Shown here in pieces: positions 1-10,801 of a stretch of DNA of 64,000 bases. Made by a program: the position numbers and the translations under genes. The notes beneath the pieces were generated by a model. That model was not told the DNA's origin and did not search any database. It saw only the letters and a program-made list of their open reading frames with translations. The stretch is taken from contig JAWHQI010000075.1 in assembly GCA_033032865.1 (NCBI GenBank), forward strand, positions 186,001-250,000, read 5' to 3'. Every line of letters begins with the position of its first letter. The stretch's first letter is position 1. The stretch is from Dactylorhiza incarnata (taxonomy: Eukaryota > Streptophyta > Magnoliopsida > Asparagales > Orchidaceae).

Positions 1-113
1 CGGCGTGTGGGTGGACGTAGAAGCCCACACTACAGTGGTTATTCTTTTGACCGGAGTGTGGGAGGACGTAGGGGCCCCCAGCACAGCAGTGGTTGTTTGG
101 AGTGTCGGTGGAC
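1..113. repeat. Tandem repeat of about 50 bp, split by element A
   Basis: The core GGACGTA followed by a GC-rich tract recurs at 13 and 64, and a third copy is split (GGAC at 110-113, rest from 10802). Spacings are about 51 and 46 bp. The array was interrupted by the insertion of element A. I cannot assign it to a family, and the short ORF across it is not supported as a gene. Confidence 0.55.
109..113. repeat. Target-site duplication TGGAC, left copy (element A)
   Basis: TGGAC directly precedes the TG of the left LTR and recurs at 10797-10801 directly after the CA of the right LTR. A matching 5-bp duplication is the expected trace of Ty3-type integration and fixes both element ends. Confidence 0.93.
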
Positions 114-1844
114 TGTTGATTAAAATTCCGCTTGCACGAAATAAAATCCGAACTAACAATCCGAGAAGGCAAGTATACCTATCGAACTGTAGTATAGGAA
201 CGCAAGTGTCGTATTAAAATCCGAGAACCGTTGATTACTTATACTCAAACGAATTACTATTATTTTATCTTAATAATTTTGTTTTTGGATGGTTTTGTCT
301 GCTAGGTTAAAATAAAAGTTGGATATAAGTACGACTAAACGATGATTAAGAAATAGCACTCGATCTTGACTTACTTCGGCCTAAGTTGATCAAAATTCAA
401 AAGCAAACTTAAAACTTAATAAAGTAAGGGCAGCTTGACCGTGGGGGTTCCTATAGTTTGAACATGCTTCTCTCGAAGATATGCCCAACTGAGTTTAGGA
501 AAATCCGACCGAACTCTCGTCCCGTATTCGAATACCTAAAACTCGCTTTAAGTGGTGAACCCCGCTATTGGGTTTTACTCCAATCCAGGAGATTTACGTC
601 ATTCTCTCTCGAGAAATGTGTGTAACTCTCTTTACTCTTAAGGGCTCACTTCAGACTATCGGCCTCTCGGCTAGCCAAGAATGAAAGCAAAGGTGGGGAT
701 TATACATCGATAATATAGCTCCACTCAATTTTAATTAAGAGTAAATCTAAGGCCCAAACTTTAGAAAGTGAAAGAAGACTAAAGGATCATAACTTGATCA
801 ACTCATCCTCAGATCATCAAGATCGAGTACTATGAGGATTTAGTTACTCATGGTGGAGGGGTAGGAGAGAGAAATGATGAAGATTTTAAGAGAACAAAAG
901 CATACCATTTTTATTAAATAAAAGTTCAACTGAGATTACAATTGCATAGAAAGGCTACTATAAAAGGAAATTACAAAGACATTACAACATTCATATGAAA
1001 AACTAGAAAAGGAAATGCATTGAAATAAGAGAGAGAGAGAGAGAAAGAGAATAAAATGACATGGAAAACACTGAAAATAGAGTAGTAGCACTAGTTCTCT
1101 CTCCCAAAAACTGAATGAGGAAAGCTTGGAGGTCATTTCAATTTATAGAATTTTTTCTGCCTCGGTCACGCCCTCAGTCACGCCCGTGACTAAGGGCGTG
1201 ACATTGTTTAATCAATTCTGCGGCTTGGATCAGGTTCGGCGCACGATTCTGTCGCGATTTGATGGGTCACGCCCTAGGTCACGCCCGTGACTGAGGGCGT
1301 GACCATTTCGGTGGTTAGCTCGGGTCATGGGCGCTGGCGGCGATCATGGGCGCTGGCGGCTGGCTGACGTGGCAGTCACGGGCGTGACTGGAAGCACGCC
1401 CGTGTAACAGTGGCGTGACCAATTCGGTGGTCAGCTGGTCGAATCTGAGTTGTTCACGGGCTGGTCACGGGCGTGGCTTGCGTGTCACGGGCGTGACTTG
1501 TGTGTCACGGGCGTGGCTTGCGTGTCACGGGCGTGACTTGTGTGTCACGGGCGTGGCTTGCGTGTCACGGCCGTGTACTTTGGGCGTGTCTGACCAGATC
1601 TTCTGAATTATGTTGGCAGCAGCTTAACTGGAAACAGCAACTTACACGCCCTAGGTCACGCCCGTGACTGAGGGCGTGACTTAGGAAATTTTGCATTTTT
1701 GACCTGAAAATTCAGAAAACTTAAGTTAGCACTAAAAATAGGAAAATGAACCAAAATTGCATTTAGGTAAGCAACAATAAGCAAAAAGTAAGAGTAAATA
1801 TCCTAAAAATAACCTAATTAAACTAACTAGATTTAGCATTATCA
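114..1844 (-). repeat. Element A 3' LTR
   Basis: 1,731 bp, beginning TGTTGATT and ending ATTATCA on the plus strand. It contains an AG microsatellite near 1029-1046, many copies of the palindromic pair GTCACGCCC/GGGCGTGAC between 1160 and 1680, and a 20-bp tandem repeat at 1464-1583. It matches 9066-10796. Confidence 0.95.
1464..1583. repeat. 20-bp tandem repeat in LTR A (six copies)
   Basis: GTCACGG starts at 1464, 1484, 1504, 1524, 1544 and 1564, an exact 20-bp period. Two unit versions alternate (GTGGCTTGC and GTGACTTGT). The same array is at 10416-10535 in the other LTR. Confidence 0.9.
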
Positions 1845-1846
1845 AA

Positions 1847-1853
1847 TTCCCCC
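1847..1853 (-). other. Element A polypurine tract
   Basis: On the minus strand GCTTGGGGGAATT directly precedes the 3' LTR, the usual position for priming plus-strand DNA synthesis. A near copy lies at 3237-3245. Confidence 0.75.
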
Positions 1854-1857
1854 AAGC

Positions 1858-3596
1858 TTACACTTTGCTTGTCCCCAAGCAAAGAAATATGCTTTAGCTA
1901 ATAAAATAAAATGACTAATCAAAAAGATTTAATTATGCTAAACACGAGTACCTTGCGAAATTCCAAGTAGGGAGAATAGTGAAAAGGAAACCTAAAATAA
2001 GTACTTTATTTAAGCTTAATTTTTATACCCTTTACTAACAAAAATTAATCATCCAAAATTTAACTAAAAAGTTTTTATAATAAAATTGAGCAAAGTAACA
2101 AGTGAGATAGTGCATTGAATTGTTACTAAACCCTAAGAGACAAATTATAACTATATCATTCTAAGAACAAGAATCTAAATTCATACCCAAGACTTAACTA
2201 TTCTACTTTTCTTCTTTACTTAGCTAAAGCAAATTTAGGAGCATGAATCAAGAGGACTTTATTAGGACCGAAATGTTTGGTTTAGGCATATGAATTGGAA
2301 TGGGAATCGAAGATAAAAGTGATTGCTATAATCACACTAAACCATAAACATGAGTTTTATAAAATTTTCGATATGAATGATAAGAGGCAATCCTTCATTA
2401 TAAGCATATAGCATATTTTCTTTCTTTCTCTTTCATAGCCATTTTTTCTTTCTTTTTTTTTTTTTTTTTTTTTAAAAATTTTGGCAAAGATAACTAATAC
2501 AAATATGCTTAAAATATCTCCTTTTTGAGCAAATTCTTTTCTTTGAAGCTCTCCATGCAATAAACCAATCACACTCTTTTAGAAATTTAAATAAAACTCA
2601 AAGTGTTAGTGTGATTCAAATAGGTTTGGAAATTTTGGCTTTGGTGAAAAATTTGATAAGTGGAGGTGACAATAAAACATGGGAAAAGGCTCAAAAGATG
2701 CTAACAAAGGGTTTCTTTTTAAGGGTTGGCATGAAGGCTCAAACTTAAAACAAAAAATGGCCTAAATCATTTTCATTGCTCTCTAAATTTAGATAAAGCA
2801 TGAGTTTTGAAGGATTTCAAAAAGTAAGCCCTAGATATTAAATAAAGACTAATGAACTTATCCTGAAAATAAGAATAATAAGCGTCTAGGATTATTCACA
2901 TTTACTACACAAATCAAAAGTTAACCTTGCAAAATATATCTAAAAATGAAGAGAAAATAGTGGATGAAGAATTTTTACGAAAGTAAAGAAGATAAAAGAG
3001 AAAACGATAAGGAAAGTACAAGATTTTAGAAAAAACTTTTCAGATTAACATGCTACCTAGAATTAGAACACTACATGAGTCAACAATTTACTTGTGAAAC
3101 ATAATTAAAAGTAGGATTAGAAATTTTGAAATTAACTAAGGCTATATAAGATATTTTGGGAAAAACAAAACATAAAGCAAGGGGTACTATTGATTTTACC
3201 AAAATCTAATTTAGACTACTAAAAGAAAAGAAGACATTCTCCCCCAAGCTTACGATAGACATTGTCCTCAATGGAAAAGGAGAGTGAAGGAAGGGGTAAT
3301 TAAAACTGAAAAACTGAAACAGGCACTTCCCTGGATTTATGGGCTTGAACGGGTGTGTGATGCCGCTCCCCCTTGCTGGCGCTTTGAATCTTCATGAAAT
3401 ATCATCTTGAATTTTTCTTGAAACCAGCAATGTTGAAACAGGCGATCGCCGAAGTTGAGAGTATCAGAGCCATCCAGGGCCAAAAAAATTTAAAACAACA
3501 ATTTTAAAAACCTTGGGTTGCCTCCCAAGAGCGCCCTCTGTTTAATGTCGTTTGAGCTCGACTAAAAGAATATAGTTCAAAAGTTAATCCAAATTA
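1858..3596 (-). other. Element A non-coding region between pol and 3' LTR
   Basis: This is where Athila/Calypso elements carry an env-like ORF. Here it is AT-rich with a long T run near 2451-2474 and no ORF I can support; the 71-codon minus ORF at 2357-2572 is low-complexity. A second purine tract, GGGGGAGAA (minus), lies at 3237-3245. Confidence 0.6.
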
Positions 3597-6500
3597 TTAC
3601 AGTCCAGACAAAAGAAGTTTTTCATTGTCCATGTCAACATTGTCACCAGAAAAATAAAGTTTTAGACGATGCCCATTAACCTTGAAATCACCCTTATCTG
3701 GGTGTGATATCAAAACAGTTCCATACGGATAAACTTCCTTTACATTAAAAGGACCTGACCATCTAGATTTTAATTTTCCAGGAAATAAACGTAGACGAGA
3801 ATTATAAAGTAATACTTGGTCTCCTGGTTTAAATGTTTTCGGGAGCCTTAAATTTTTATCGTGAAAGCATTTCGTTCGTTCCTTATATAATTTGTTATTT
3901 TCATACGCATTGGAGCGCCACTCATCGAGTTCGTTGAGTTGGAATTTTCGAAGATCGGCGGTGGAGTGGGGATCAAAATTTAAAAATTTAAGGGCCCAGA
4001 AAGCACGATGTTCTAATTCGACCGGTAAATGGCACGATTTCCCATATACTAACCGATACGGTGTACAACCGATGGCGGTCTTGTACGCTGTTCGGTAAGC
4101 CCAAAGAGCATCGTCTAATTTATGTGACCAGTCTTTACGTGAGGTGGAAACAGTTTTTTCTAAAATACGTTTGATTTCTCTATTCACTACCTCGACCTGG
4201 CCGTTAGTTTGGGGGTGGTAAGCAGTTGAAAGCTTATGTGTAACGCCATATTTTAAAAGTGTTTTTGCAAATTGTGCGTTACAAAAGTGCGAACCCCTGT
4301 CACTAACGATGGCTCTAGGAGTACCGAATCGAGAAAATAATTTTTTTAAGAAAATAATAACGACTCGGGAGTCATTAGTAGGAAGAGCTTGGGCCTCTGC
4401 CCATCGAGACACGTAGTCTACCGCAACTAAAATGTATTTATTACCATGGCTAGAAGGAAGAGGACCTACAAAATCTATTCCCCAAAGGTCGAAAACTTCG
4501 CACTCGAGGAAATAATTTTGCAACATTTCATTTTTATTTGAGATATTTCCGGTCCGTTGGCAGCTATCGCACCGTCTCACAAACGATTGGGCATCTTTAA
4601 AAAGGCTAGGCCAATAAAAGCCTGCACTAAGTACTTTGTGAGCGGTCCGATTGGCTTGATAGTGCCCACCAGTCGGTCCTTCGTGTAAGTGTTTGAAAAT
4701 ATTTTGTCCTTCTTCGAAAGGAACACATCTCCTTATTACTTGGTCTGCACAAACTCGAAACAGATACGGGTCCTCCCAAAAATAATTCTTCAGGTCAGAG
4801 AAGAATTTCTTCTTTTGCTGATAGGAAAATTCTTTTGGGAGGACTCGAGCTACTAAGTAGTTGGCGAAGTTTGCAAACCAAGGAGAAGGAGTAGTGTTGA
4901 TTAATAATAATTTCTCGTCGGGAAAATAATCATTAAAAGTTTGTTCATTTAAATCTTCAATAAATGGGTTATCTAATCGTGAAAGATGGTCTGCGGCCAA
5001 ATTCTCAGCCCCCTTTTTATCTCGGATTTCCAAGTCGAACTCCTGGAGGAGTAAGACCCAGCGAAGTAAGCGTGGTTTGGCATCTGGTTTAGAAAGTAAA
5101 TATTTGAGGGCCGAGTGGTCCGTAAAAACAATAATTTTTGAAAGTGTAATATAAGGTCGAAATTTGTCGAATGCAAAAATAACTGCTAATAATTCTTTCT
5201 CCGTTGTGGTATAGTTCGCTTGCGCGGAGGTAAGTGTTTTACTTGCGTAGAAAATAGGGTGGAAGTTTTTAGATATACGTTGACCTAAGACGGCTCCCAC
5301 CGCAAAGCTACTTGCATCGCACATGATTTCGAATGGAAGGTCCCAGATTGGAGCTATCATAATTGGCGCATTTATTAGCTTATTTTTGATTAATTGAAAA
5401 GCAGATAAGCATGTATCATCAAAAATAAATGGAGTGTCTTTTTCTAAAAGATGAGTGAGTGGTTTGGTAATTTTCGAAAAATCTTTTATAAATCGCCGGT
5501 AAAAACCGGCATGTCCTAGAAAGCTTCTTATGGCCTTAACGTTGGTTGGCGGTGGCAGTTTTTCGATCACTTCTATTTTTGCTTCATCGACCTCAATTCC
5601 TCTTGCTGATATCTTATGACCTAAAACCAATCCCTCCCGTACCATGAAATGACATTTTTCCCAGTTCAGGGCGAGATTGGTCTCCTCACACCGTTCTAAC
5701 ACTTTTTCTAAATTTTCTAAACAAAAATCGAAGGAATCACCAAACACGGAAAAGTCGTCCATAAATACCTCCATAATACTTTCTACGTACTTGTCGAAAA
5801 TGGCCAACATACACCGTTGAAATGTTGCCGGCGCATTACATAAACCAAACGGCATTCTTCGATAGGCGAAGGTGCCGAAAGGACAAGTAAACGTCGTTTT
5901 CTCCTGGTCCTCGGGCGAGATGGGAATTTGGAAGTAGCCCGAGAGACCATCGAGAAAACAATAAAAGCTATGGCCGGATAATCGTTCTAAGATTTGATCG
6001 ATGAATGGCAAGGGGAAATGGTCCTTGCGGGTGGCGTCGTTCAATTTGCGATAATCAATACACATACGCCACCCAGTCACCGTCCGTGTTGGGATTAAGT
6101 CATTATTATCATTTAACACTACCGTGATACCTCCTTTTTTAGGAACTACTTGAACGGGACTTACCCATTTGCTATCTGAAATTGGATAGATAATTCCTGC
6201 GTCTAATAATTTCACGACCTCACCCTTTACTACTTCTTTCATGTTTGGGTTTAATCGGCGTTGAGGTTGGATAGAATTTTGTGAATTATCTTCCATTAGA
6301 ATTTTGTGCATGCAGAAAGATGGACTTATGCCCTTAATATCAGAAATCTGCCAAGCAATTGCTTGGCGGTGTTTTTGTAAAACTTTTAGCAATTTGGCAT
6401 TTTCAGATCCACTTAAATAGGCCGACACTATTACTGGTAACTTAGAGTCTTTTTCTAAAAATTCATATTTTAAATGCTTGGGTAGTTCTTTAAGTTCTAA

Positions 6501-8882
6501 AGTGGGAGGTTCTTCGTATGAAGATTTGAAAGACTTTTCTTTTTCAAAAGTAATTTCTTCAAAAATTTTTGATTTAATTTGAAAATTTGAGGGGGCGGGA
6601 GCAATGGCCATTTTCATTTCTTGTAATATTTCAGTGGAGGTGTTTGAAGATGAACAAAAAGAAGAAGAACCAGTTTCAGAAATACAAAAAGAAGGGTCTT
6701 CACTTAACACATCTAAGAAAAAACACGAATCGTCATTTTCTAGGGTATTTTTCATAGAGGGTGTTATGGAGAAGGTTACTTCATCATCTCCAACTCGGAG
6801 GAATAGCTTACCATTACTCACATCAATGATGGCACGGGAGGTGGCAAGGAAGGGGCGGCCAAGGATTAGGGGAACCTCGACATCCTCTTCAATGTCCAAA
6901 ATGACAAAATCCACCGGGAAGATGAATTTGTCTACTTTTACGAGCACGTCCTCCACAATTCCCAGCGGATATTTTATCGTCCTATCTGCTAGTTGTATAC
7001 TCATACGTGTGGGGCTAAGGGTGCCCACTCCTAACTTTTTAAACAAGGAGAATGGCATTAAGTTGATGCTTGCTCCTAAGTCGGCCAACGCGTTCTTTAC
7101 AAATAGATCACCAAAGAGGCACGGGATAGAAAAACTACCTGGATCGTTAGCCTTTTTCGGTAATTTATTTGTTAGGACGGCGGAACACTCAGCATTTAAA
7201 GTTACGTGCGATAGATTTTCTAGCTTTTTCTTATTAGTTAGAAGATCCTTCAGGTACTTAGCGTACTTGGGCATTTGTGATATCGCTTCATGGAAGGGCA
7301 AATTGATGTGTATTTGCTTAAACATTTCCAGGAAGCGATGATATTGATCATCTAATTTTTCCTTGTTGAGTTGAGATGGATAAGGCGGGGCGGGGTTGTT
7401 TTTGAAAATATGAGGTGGAGTGATAAAATCTGTTTGAGTGAGTGGTGTTTTTAAAATAGGGGCGGATCTTGCCTCGGGCTCTTCGCTAACCGGACCGGAT
7501 ACTTGCTTTCCACTCCGAAGAGTTACAGCTTTCGCTTGCTCTTTCGGGTTGGGCTCGGTGTTAGCGGGAAGAGTCCCGGGCGGTCGCTCGGATATTATTT
7601 TGGCGAGCTGCCCGATTTGGTTTTCTAGATTTTTAACGGATCCGGCTAAGTTCCGGACGGTTGCTTCGTTCGTACTTATATATTTTGAAAACATCTCCTC
7701 CAAAGATGGAGGTTTTTGAAAGTTAACAAGGGGTGGAGGTGGTGTAAATTCATTTTGTAGAGGCGGGCGAGTTGTGTTTGCAGGATTACTCCAAGAAAAG
7801 TTCGGGTGATTACGCAGCGCAGGATTATAATTATTCGGTAACTGAAAACCAGGTGCATGAAAATTAGAAGCAGAATAATTATTATAAGCATTTCTATTGC
7901 CTACGAAATCAGCTTGTTCGGAGGTGGCTTTTGCGAATTCCCAAACCTGAGGTGCGGAAGGAGCATTCATTTCGGATATCTTTTTGCTAAGCATTTCCAC
8001 TTGTAGTGCCAGCTGGGAGACGTTATCCACTTCGTACATACCTGCAGGTTTGTTTGGGCGGGATCTTGGCACATTCCACTGATAGGTGTTCATGGCCATA
8101 TCCTCAAATAGTTCAAGAGCGGCTTCCGGGGTTTTGTTATTTAAGGTGCCACCGGAAGCGGCGTCTATCATTTGCTTAGTATGTTGATTTAGCCCGTTAT
8201 AAAATGTCTGCACTTGTAACCATACAGGCAGAGCGTGATGAGGGCAGCGTCTTAAGAATTCTTTATACCTTTCCCAGGTATCATAAAGCGTTTCAGAATC
8301 TATTTGGCAAAAAGAAGAAATATCATTTCTAAGCTTAGCAGTTTTCGCAGGTGGAAAATACTTAGTTAGAAATTTTTCAGTTAACTGGGCCCAAGTGGTG
8401 ATAGAACCTCTAGGTAGAGTTGACAACCACTGCTTAGCCTTTGTTCTTAAAGAAAATGGGAAGAGTCTTAGCCTAATTGCATCATCTGTAACACCATTTA
8501 TTTTGAAGGTGTCACAGATTTCAAGGAAGCTAGCAATATGTGCATTCGGATCTTCATCTTGTAATCCGTCGAACTGCACGTATTGCTGCACCATGTGAAT
8601 TATGCTTGGCTTTAGTTCGAAATTATTATTATTTATGGCAGGGCGGACTATACTAGTTTCCGTCCCTTCCAGGTTAGGCCTTGCATAATGGGACATAGTC
8701 CATTCAGGGGCCGCAACCATGTTGGGGACTTCATTTTGGTTAGGTTCGCCCATATTGACAACCGACTCTGAATCCTCAGCCAGTTCTTGGAATGTAGGAT
8801 CTTGAACTTGCGATTTTCTCCGAAGAGTACGCTCAAGTTCTTGGTCCAAGTCTACAAGTTCTGACGGATTCGCTCGGGTCAT
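3597..8882 (-). CDS. Athila-like Gag-Pol polyprotein (element A)
   Basis: One 1,761-aa frame with no internal stop. Order: a retrotransposon Gag core (about 115-240); an aspartic protease with DLGAS at 601-605 (DTG/DSG-type site) and an ILGRPFL flap-side motif near 673; reverse transcriptase about 880-1060 with FMDD at 1040-1043; RNase H about 1185-1300; integrase with a zinc site (H1400, H1407, C1438, C1441) and catalytic D1470, D1528 and E1564, the last pair in D-35-E spacing. The polyprotein would build the particle, copy RNA to DNA and integrate it in the nucleus. The Gag part lacks a CCHC knuckle: residues 300-335 hold no cysteine, unlike element B at that place. The start is the first ATG after the PBS leader. 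All catalytic residues I can check are present. Confidence 0.95.
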   Translation of the reverse strand: MTRANPSELVDLDQELERTLRRKSQVQDPTFQELAEDSESVVNMGEPNQNEVPNMVAAPEWTMSHYARPNLEGTETSIVRPAINNNNFELKPSIIHMVQQYVQFDGLQDEDPNAHIASFLEICDTFKINGVTDDAIRLRLFPFSLRTKAKQWLSTLPRGSITTWAQLTEKFLTKYFPPAKTAKLRNDISSFCQIDSETLYDTWERYKEFLRRCPHHALPVWLQVQTFYNGLNQHTKQMIDAASGGTLNNKTPEAALELFEDMAMNTYQWNVPRSRPNKPAGMYEVDNVSQLALQVEMLSKKISEMNAPSAPQVWEFAKATSEQADFVGNRNAYNNYSASNFHAPGFQLPNNYNPALRNHPNFSWSNPANTTRPPLQNEFTPPPPLVNFQKPPSLEEMFSKYISTNEATVRNLAGSVKNLENQIGQLAKIISERPPGTLPANTEPNPKEQAKAVTLRSGKQVSGPVSEEPEARSAPILKTPLTQTDFITPPHIFKNNPAPPYPSQLNKEKLDDQYHRFLEMFKQIHINLPFHEAISQMPKYAKYLKDLLTNKKKLENLSHVTLNAECSAVLTNKLPKKANDPGSFSIPCLFGDLFVKNALADLGASINLMPFSLFKKLGVGTLSPTRMSIQLADRTIKYPLGIVEDVLVKVDKFIFPVDFVILDIEEDVEVPLILGRPFLATSRAIIDVSNGKLFLRVGDDEVTFSITPSMKNTLENDDSCFFLDVLSEDPSFCISETGSSSFCSSSNTSTEILQEMKMAIAPAPSNFQIKSKIFEEITFEKEKSFKSSYEEPPTLELKELPKHLKYEFLEKDSKLPVIVSAYLSGSENAKLLKVLQKHRQAIAWQISDIKGISPSFCMHKILMEDNSQNSIQPQRRLNPNMKEVVKGEVVKLLDAGIIYPISDSKWVSPVQVVPKKGGITVVLNDNNDLIPTRTVTGWRMCIDYRKLNDATRKDHFPLPFIDQILERLSGHSFYCFLDGLSGYFQIPISPEDQEKTTFTCPFGTFAYRRMPFGLCNAPATFQRCMLAIFDKYVESIMEVFMDDFSVFGDSFDFCLENLEKVLERCEETNLALNWEKCHFMVREGLVLGHKISARGIEVDEAKIEVIEKLPPPTNVKAIRSFLGHAGFYRRFIKDFSKITKPLTHLLEKDTPFIFDDTCLSAFQLIKNKLINAPIMIAPIWDLPFEIMCDASSFAVGAVLGQRISKNFHPIFYASKTLTSAQANYTTTEKELLAVIFAFDKFRPYITLSKIIVFTDHSALKYLLSKPDAKPRLLRWVLLLQEFDLEIRDKKGAENLAADHLSRLDNPFIEDLNEQTFNDYFPDEKLLLINTTPSPWFANFANYLVARVLPKEFSYQQKKKFFSDLKNYFWEDPYLFRVCADQVIRRCVPFEEGQNIFKHLHEGPTGGHYQANRTAHKVLSAGFYWPSLFKDAQSFVRRCDSCQRTGNISNKNEMLQNYFLECEVFDLWGIDFVGPLPSSHGNKYILVAVDYVSRWAEAQALPTNDSRVVIIFLKKLFSRFGTPRAIVSDRGSHFCNAQFAKTLLKYGVTHKLSTAYHPQTNGQVEVVNREIKRILEKTVSTSRKDWSHKLDDALWAYRTAYKTAIGCTPYRLVYGKSCHLPVELEHRAFWALKFLNFDPHSTADLRKFQLNELDEWRSNAYENNKLYKERTKCFHDKNLRLPKTFKPGDQVLLYNSRLRLFPGKLKSRWSGPFNVKEVYPYGTVLISHPDKGDFKVNGHRLKLYFSGDNVDMDNEKLLLSGL

Positions 8883-9041
8883 AAGCTAGAAAGAGAGAAG
8901 GGAAAATAAGATTGAGAAATTCGAAAAAGGTCTCTCTCTTTTTTTTTTTTTAATTTTGTTTTTTTTTTTTCAAGAAAGAGGAGAAAAAAAAGGTGATAAA
9001 AGTAATAGATTCGTTCTTTCAAAATATCAACAAAATGCGAG
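8883..9041 (-). other. Element A 5' leader between PBS and gag-pol
   Basis: About 160 bp of leader on the minus strand with long homopurine/homopyrimidine runs (T runs near 8939-8970). The minus ORF 8879-9124 overlaps the PBS and is not supported as a gene. Confidence 0.6.
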
Positions 9042-9059
9042 TCCCCGGCAACGGCGCCA
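9042..9059 (-). other. Element A primer-binding site (tRNA-Asp)
   Basis: The minus strand reads TGGCGCCGTTGCCGGGGA, complementary to the 3' end of plant tRNA-Asp including CCA. It sits 6 bp inside the 5' LTR (9066-10796) and is the site typical of Athila/Calypso elements. Confidence 0.93.
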
Positions 9060-9065
9060 AAAACT

Positions 9066-10796
9066 TGTTGATTAAAATTCCGCTTGCACGAAATAAAATC
9101 CGAACTAACAATCCGAGAAGGCAAGTATACCTATCGAACTGTAGTATAGGAACGCAAGTGTCGTATTAAAATCCGAGAACCGTTGATTACTTATACTCAA
9201 ACGAATTACTATTATTTTATCTTAATAATTTTGTTTTTGGATGGTTTTGTCTGCTAGGTTAAAATAAAAGTTGGATATAAGTACGACTAAACGATGATTA
9301 AGAAATAGCACTCGATCTTGACTTACTTCGGCCTAAGTTGATCAAAATTCAAAAGCAAACTTAAAACTTAATAAAGTAAGGGCAGCTTGACCGTGGGGGT
9401 TCCTATAGTTTGAACATGCTTCTCTCGAAGATATGCCCAACTGAGTTTAGGAAAATCCGACCGAACTCTCGTCCCGTATTCGAATACCTAAAACTCGCTT
9501 TAAGTGGTGAACCCCGCTATTGGGTTTTACTCCAATCCAGGAGATTTACGTCATTCTCTCTCGAGAAATGTGTGTAACTCTCTTTACTCTTAAGGGCTCA
9601 CTTCAGACTATCGGCCTCTCGGCTAGCCAAGAATGAAAGCAAAGGTGGGGATTATACATCGATAATATAGCTCCACTCAATTTTAATTAAGAGTAAATCT
9701 AAGGCCCAAACTTTAGAAAGTGAAAGAAGACTAAAGGATCATAACTTGATCAACTCATCCTCAGATCATCAAGATCGAGTACTATGAGGATTTAGTTACT
9801 CATGGTGGAGGGGTAGGAGAGAGAAATGATGAAGATTTTAAGAGAACAAAAGCATACCATTTTTATTAAATAAAAGTTCAACTGAGATTACAATTGCATA
9901 GAAAGGCTACTATAAAAGGAAATTACAAAGACATTACAACATTCATATGAAAAACTAGAAAAGGAAATGCATTGAAATAAGAGAGAGAGAGAGAGAAAGA
10001 GAATAAAATGACATGGAAAACACTGAAAATAGAGTAGTAGCACTAGTTCTCTCTCCCAAAAACTGAATGAGGAAAGCTTGGAGGTCATTTCAATTTATAG
10101 AATTTTTTCTGCCTCGGTCACGCCCTCAGTCACGCCCGTGACTAAGGGCGTGACATTGTTTAATCAATTCTGCGGCTTGGATCAGGTTCGGCGCACGATT
10201 CTGTCGCGATTTGATGGGTCACGCCCTAGGTCACGCCCGTGACTGAGGGCGTGACCATTTCGGTGGTTAGCTCGGGTCATGGGCGCTGGCGGCGATCATG
10301 GGCGCTGGCGGCTGGCTGACGTGGCAGTCACGGGCGTGACTGGAAGCACGCCCGTGTAACAGTGGCGTGACCAATTCGGTGGTCAGCTGGTCGAATCTGA
10401 GTTGTTCACGGGCTGGTCACGGGCGTGGCTTGCGTGTCACGGGCGTGACTTGTGTGTCACGGGCGTGGCTTGCGTGTCACGGGCGTGACTTGTGTGTCAC
10501 GGGCGTGGCTTGCGTGTCACGGCCGTGTACTTTGGGCGTGTCTGACCAGATCTTCTGAATTATGTTGGCAGCAGCTTAACTGGAAACAGCAACTTACACG
10601 CCCTAGGTCACGCCCGTGACTGAGGGCGTGACTTAGGAAATTTTGCATTTTTGACCTGAAAATTCAGAAAACTTAAGTTAGCACTAAAAATAGGAAAATG
10701 AACCAAAATTGCATTTAGGTAAGCAACAATAAGCAAAAAGTAAGAGTAAATATCCTAAAAATAACCTAATTAAACTAACTAGATTTAGCATTATCA
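9066..10796 (-). repeat. Element A 5' LTR
   Basis: 1,731 bp, matching 114-1844. Being 5' on the coding strand, it holds the promoter. The GGGCGTGAC palindrome cluster (about 10112-10640) is followed on the minus strand by a TATA box at 10092-10099. Confidence 0.95.
10092..10099 (-). promoter_or_regulatory. Element A TATA box
   Basis: TATAAATT on the minus strand lies directly downstream of the palindrome cluster, the expected layout of a retrotransposon U3 promoter. The 3' LTR copy is at 1140-1147. Confidence 0.6.
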
Positions 10797-10801
10797 TGGA
10801 C
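10797..10801. repeat. Target-site duplication TGGAC, right copy (element A)
   Basis: Matches 109-113 and directly follows the LTR end. Confidence 0.93.

Larger units (their letters stand above)
114..10796 (-). mobile_element. Element A: complete Athila/Calypso-like Ty3 retrotransposon
   Basis: A 10,683-bp element with two 1,731-bp LTRs offset by 8,952 bp, TG...CA ends, TSD TGGAC, a tRNA-Asp primer site, a purine tract and one intact 1,761-codon gag-pol, all on the minus strand. I saw no differences between the LTRs, so the insertion is recent. About 1.7 kb between pol and the 3' LTR has the position of the Athila env-like region but contains no credible ORF. It is the only element here with an undamaged polyprotein and so the best candidate for an active copy. 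Confidence 0.95.

Noticed and set aside
1464..1583. CRISPR-like regular repeats
   Set aside because: The 20-bp units are directly adjacent without spacers and lie inside a plant LTR.
6604..7341. 245-codon plus-strand ORF
   Set aside because: It is antisense to the protease region of the intact gag-pol of element A and has no recognisable domain; a shadow frame.
9042..9059. tRNA-Asp 3' end-like sequence
   Set aside because: Only the 18 bases complementary to the primer tRNA are present. This is the PBS of a minus-strand element, not a tRNA gene; the same holds at 38040 and 55781.
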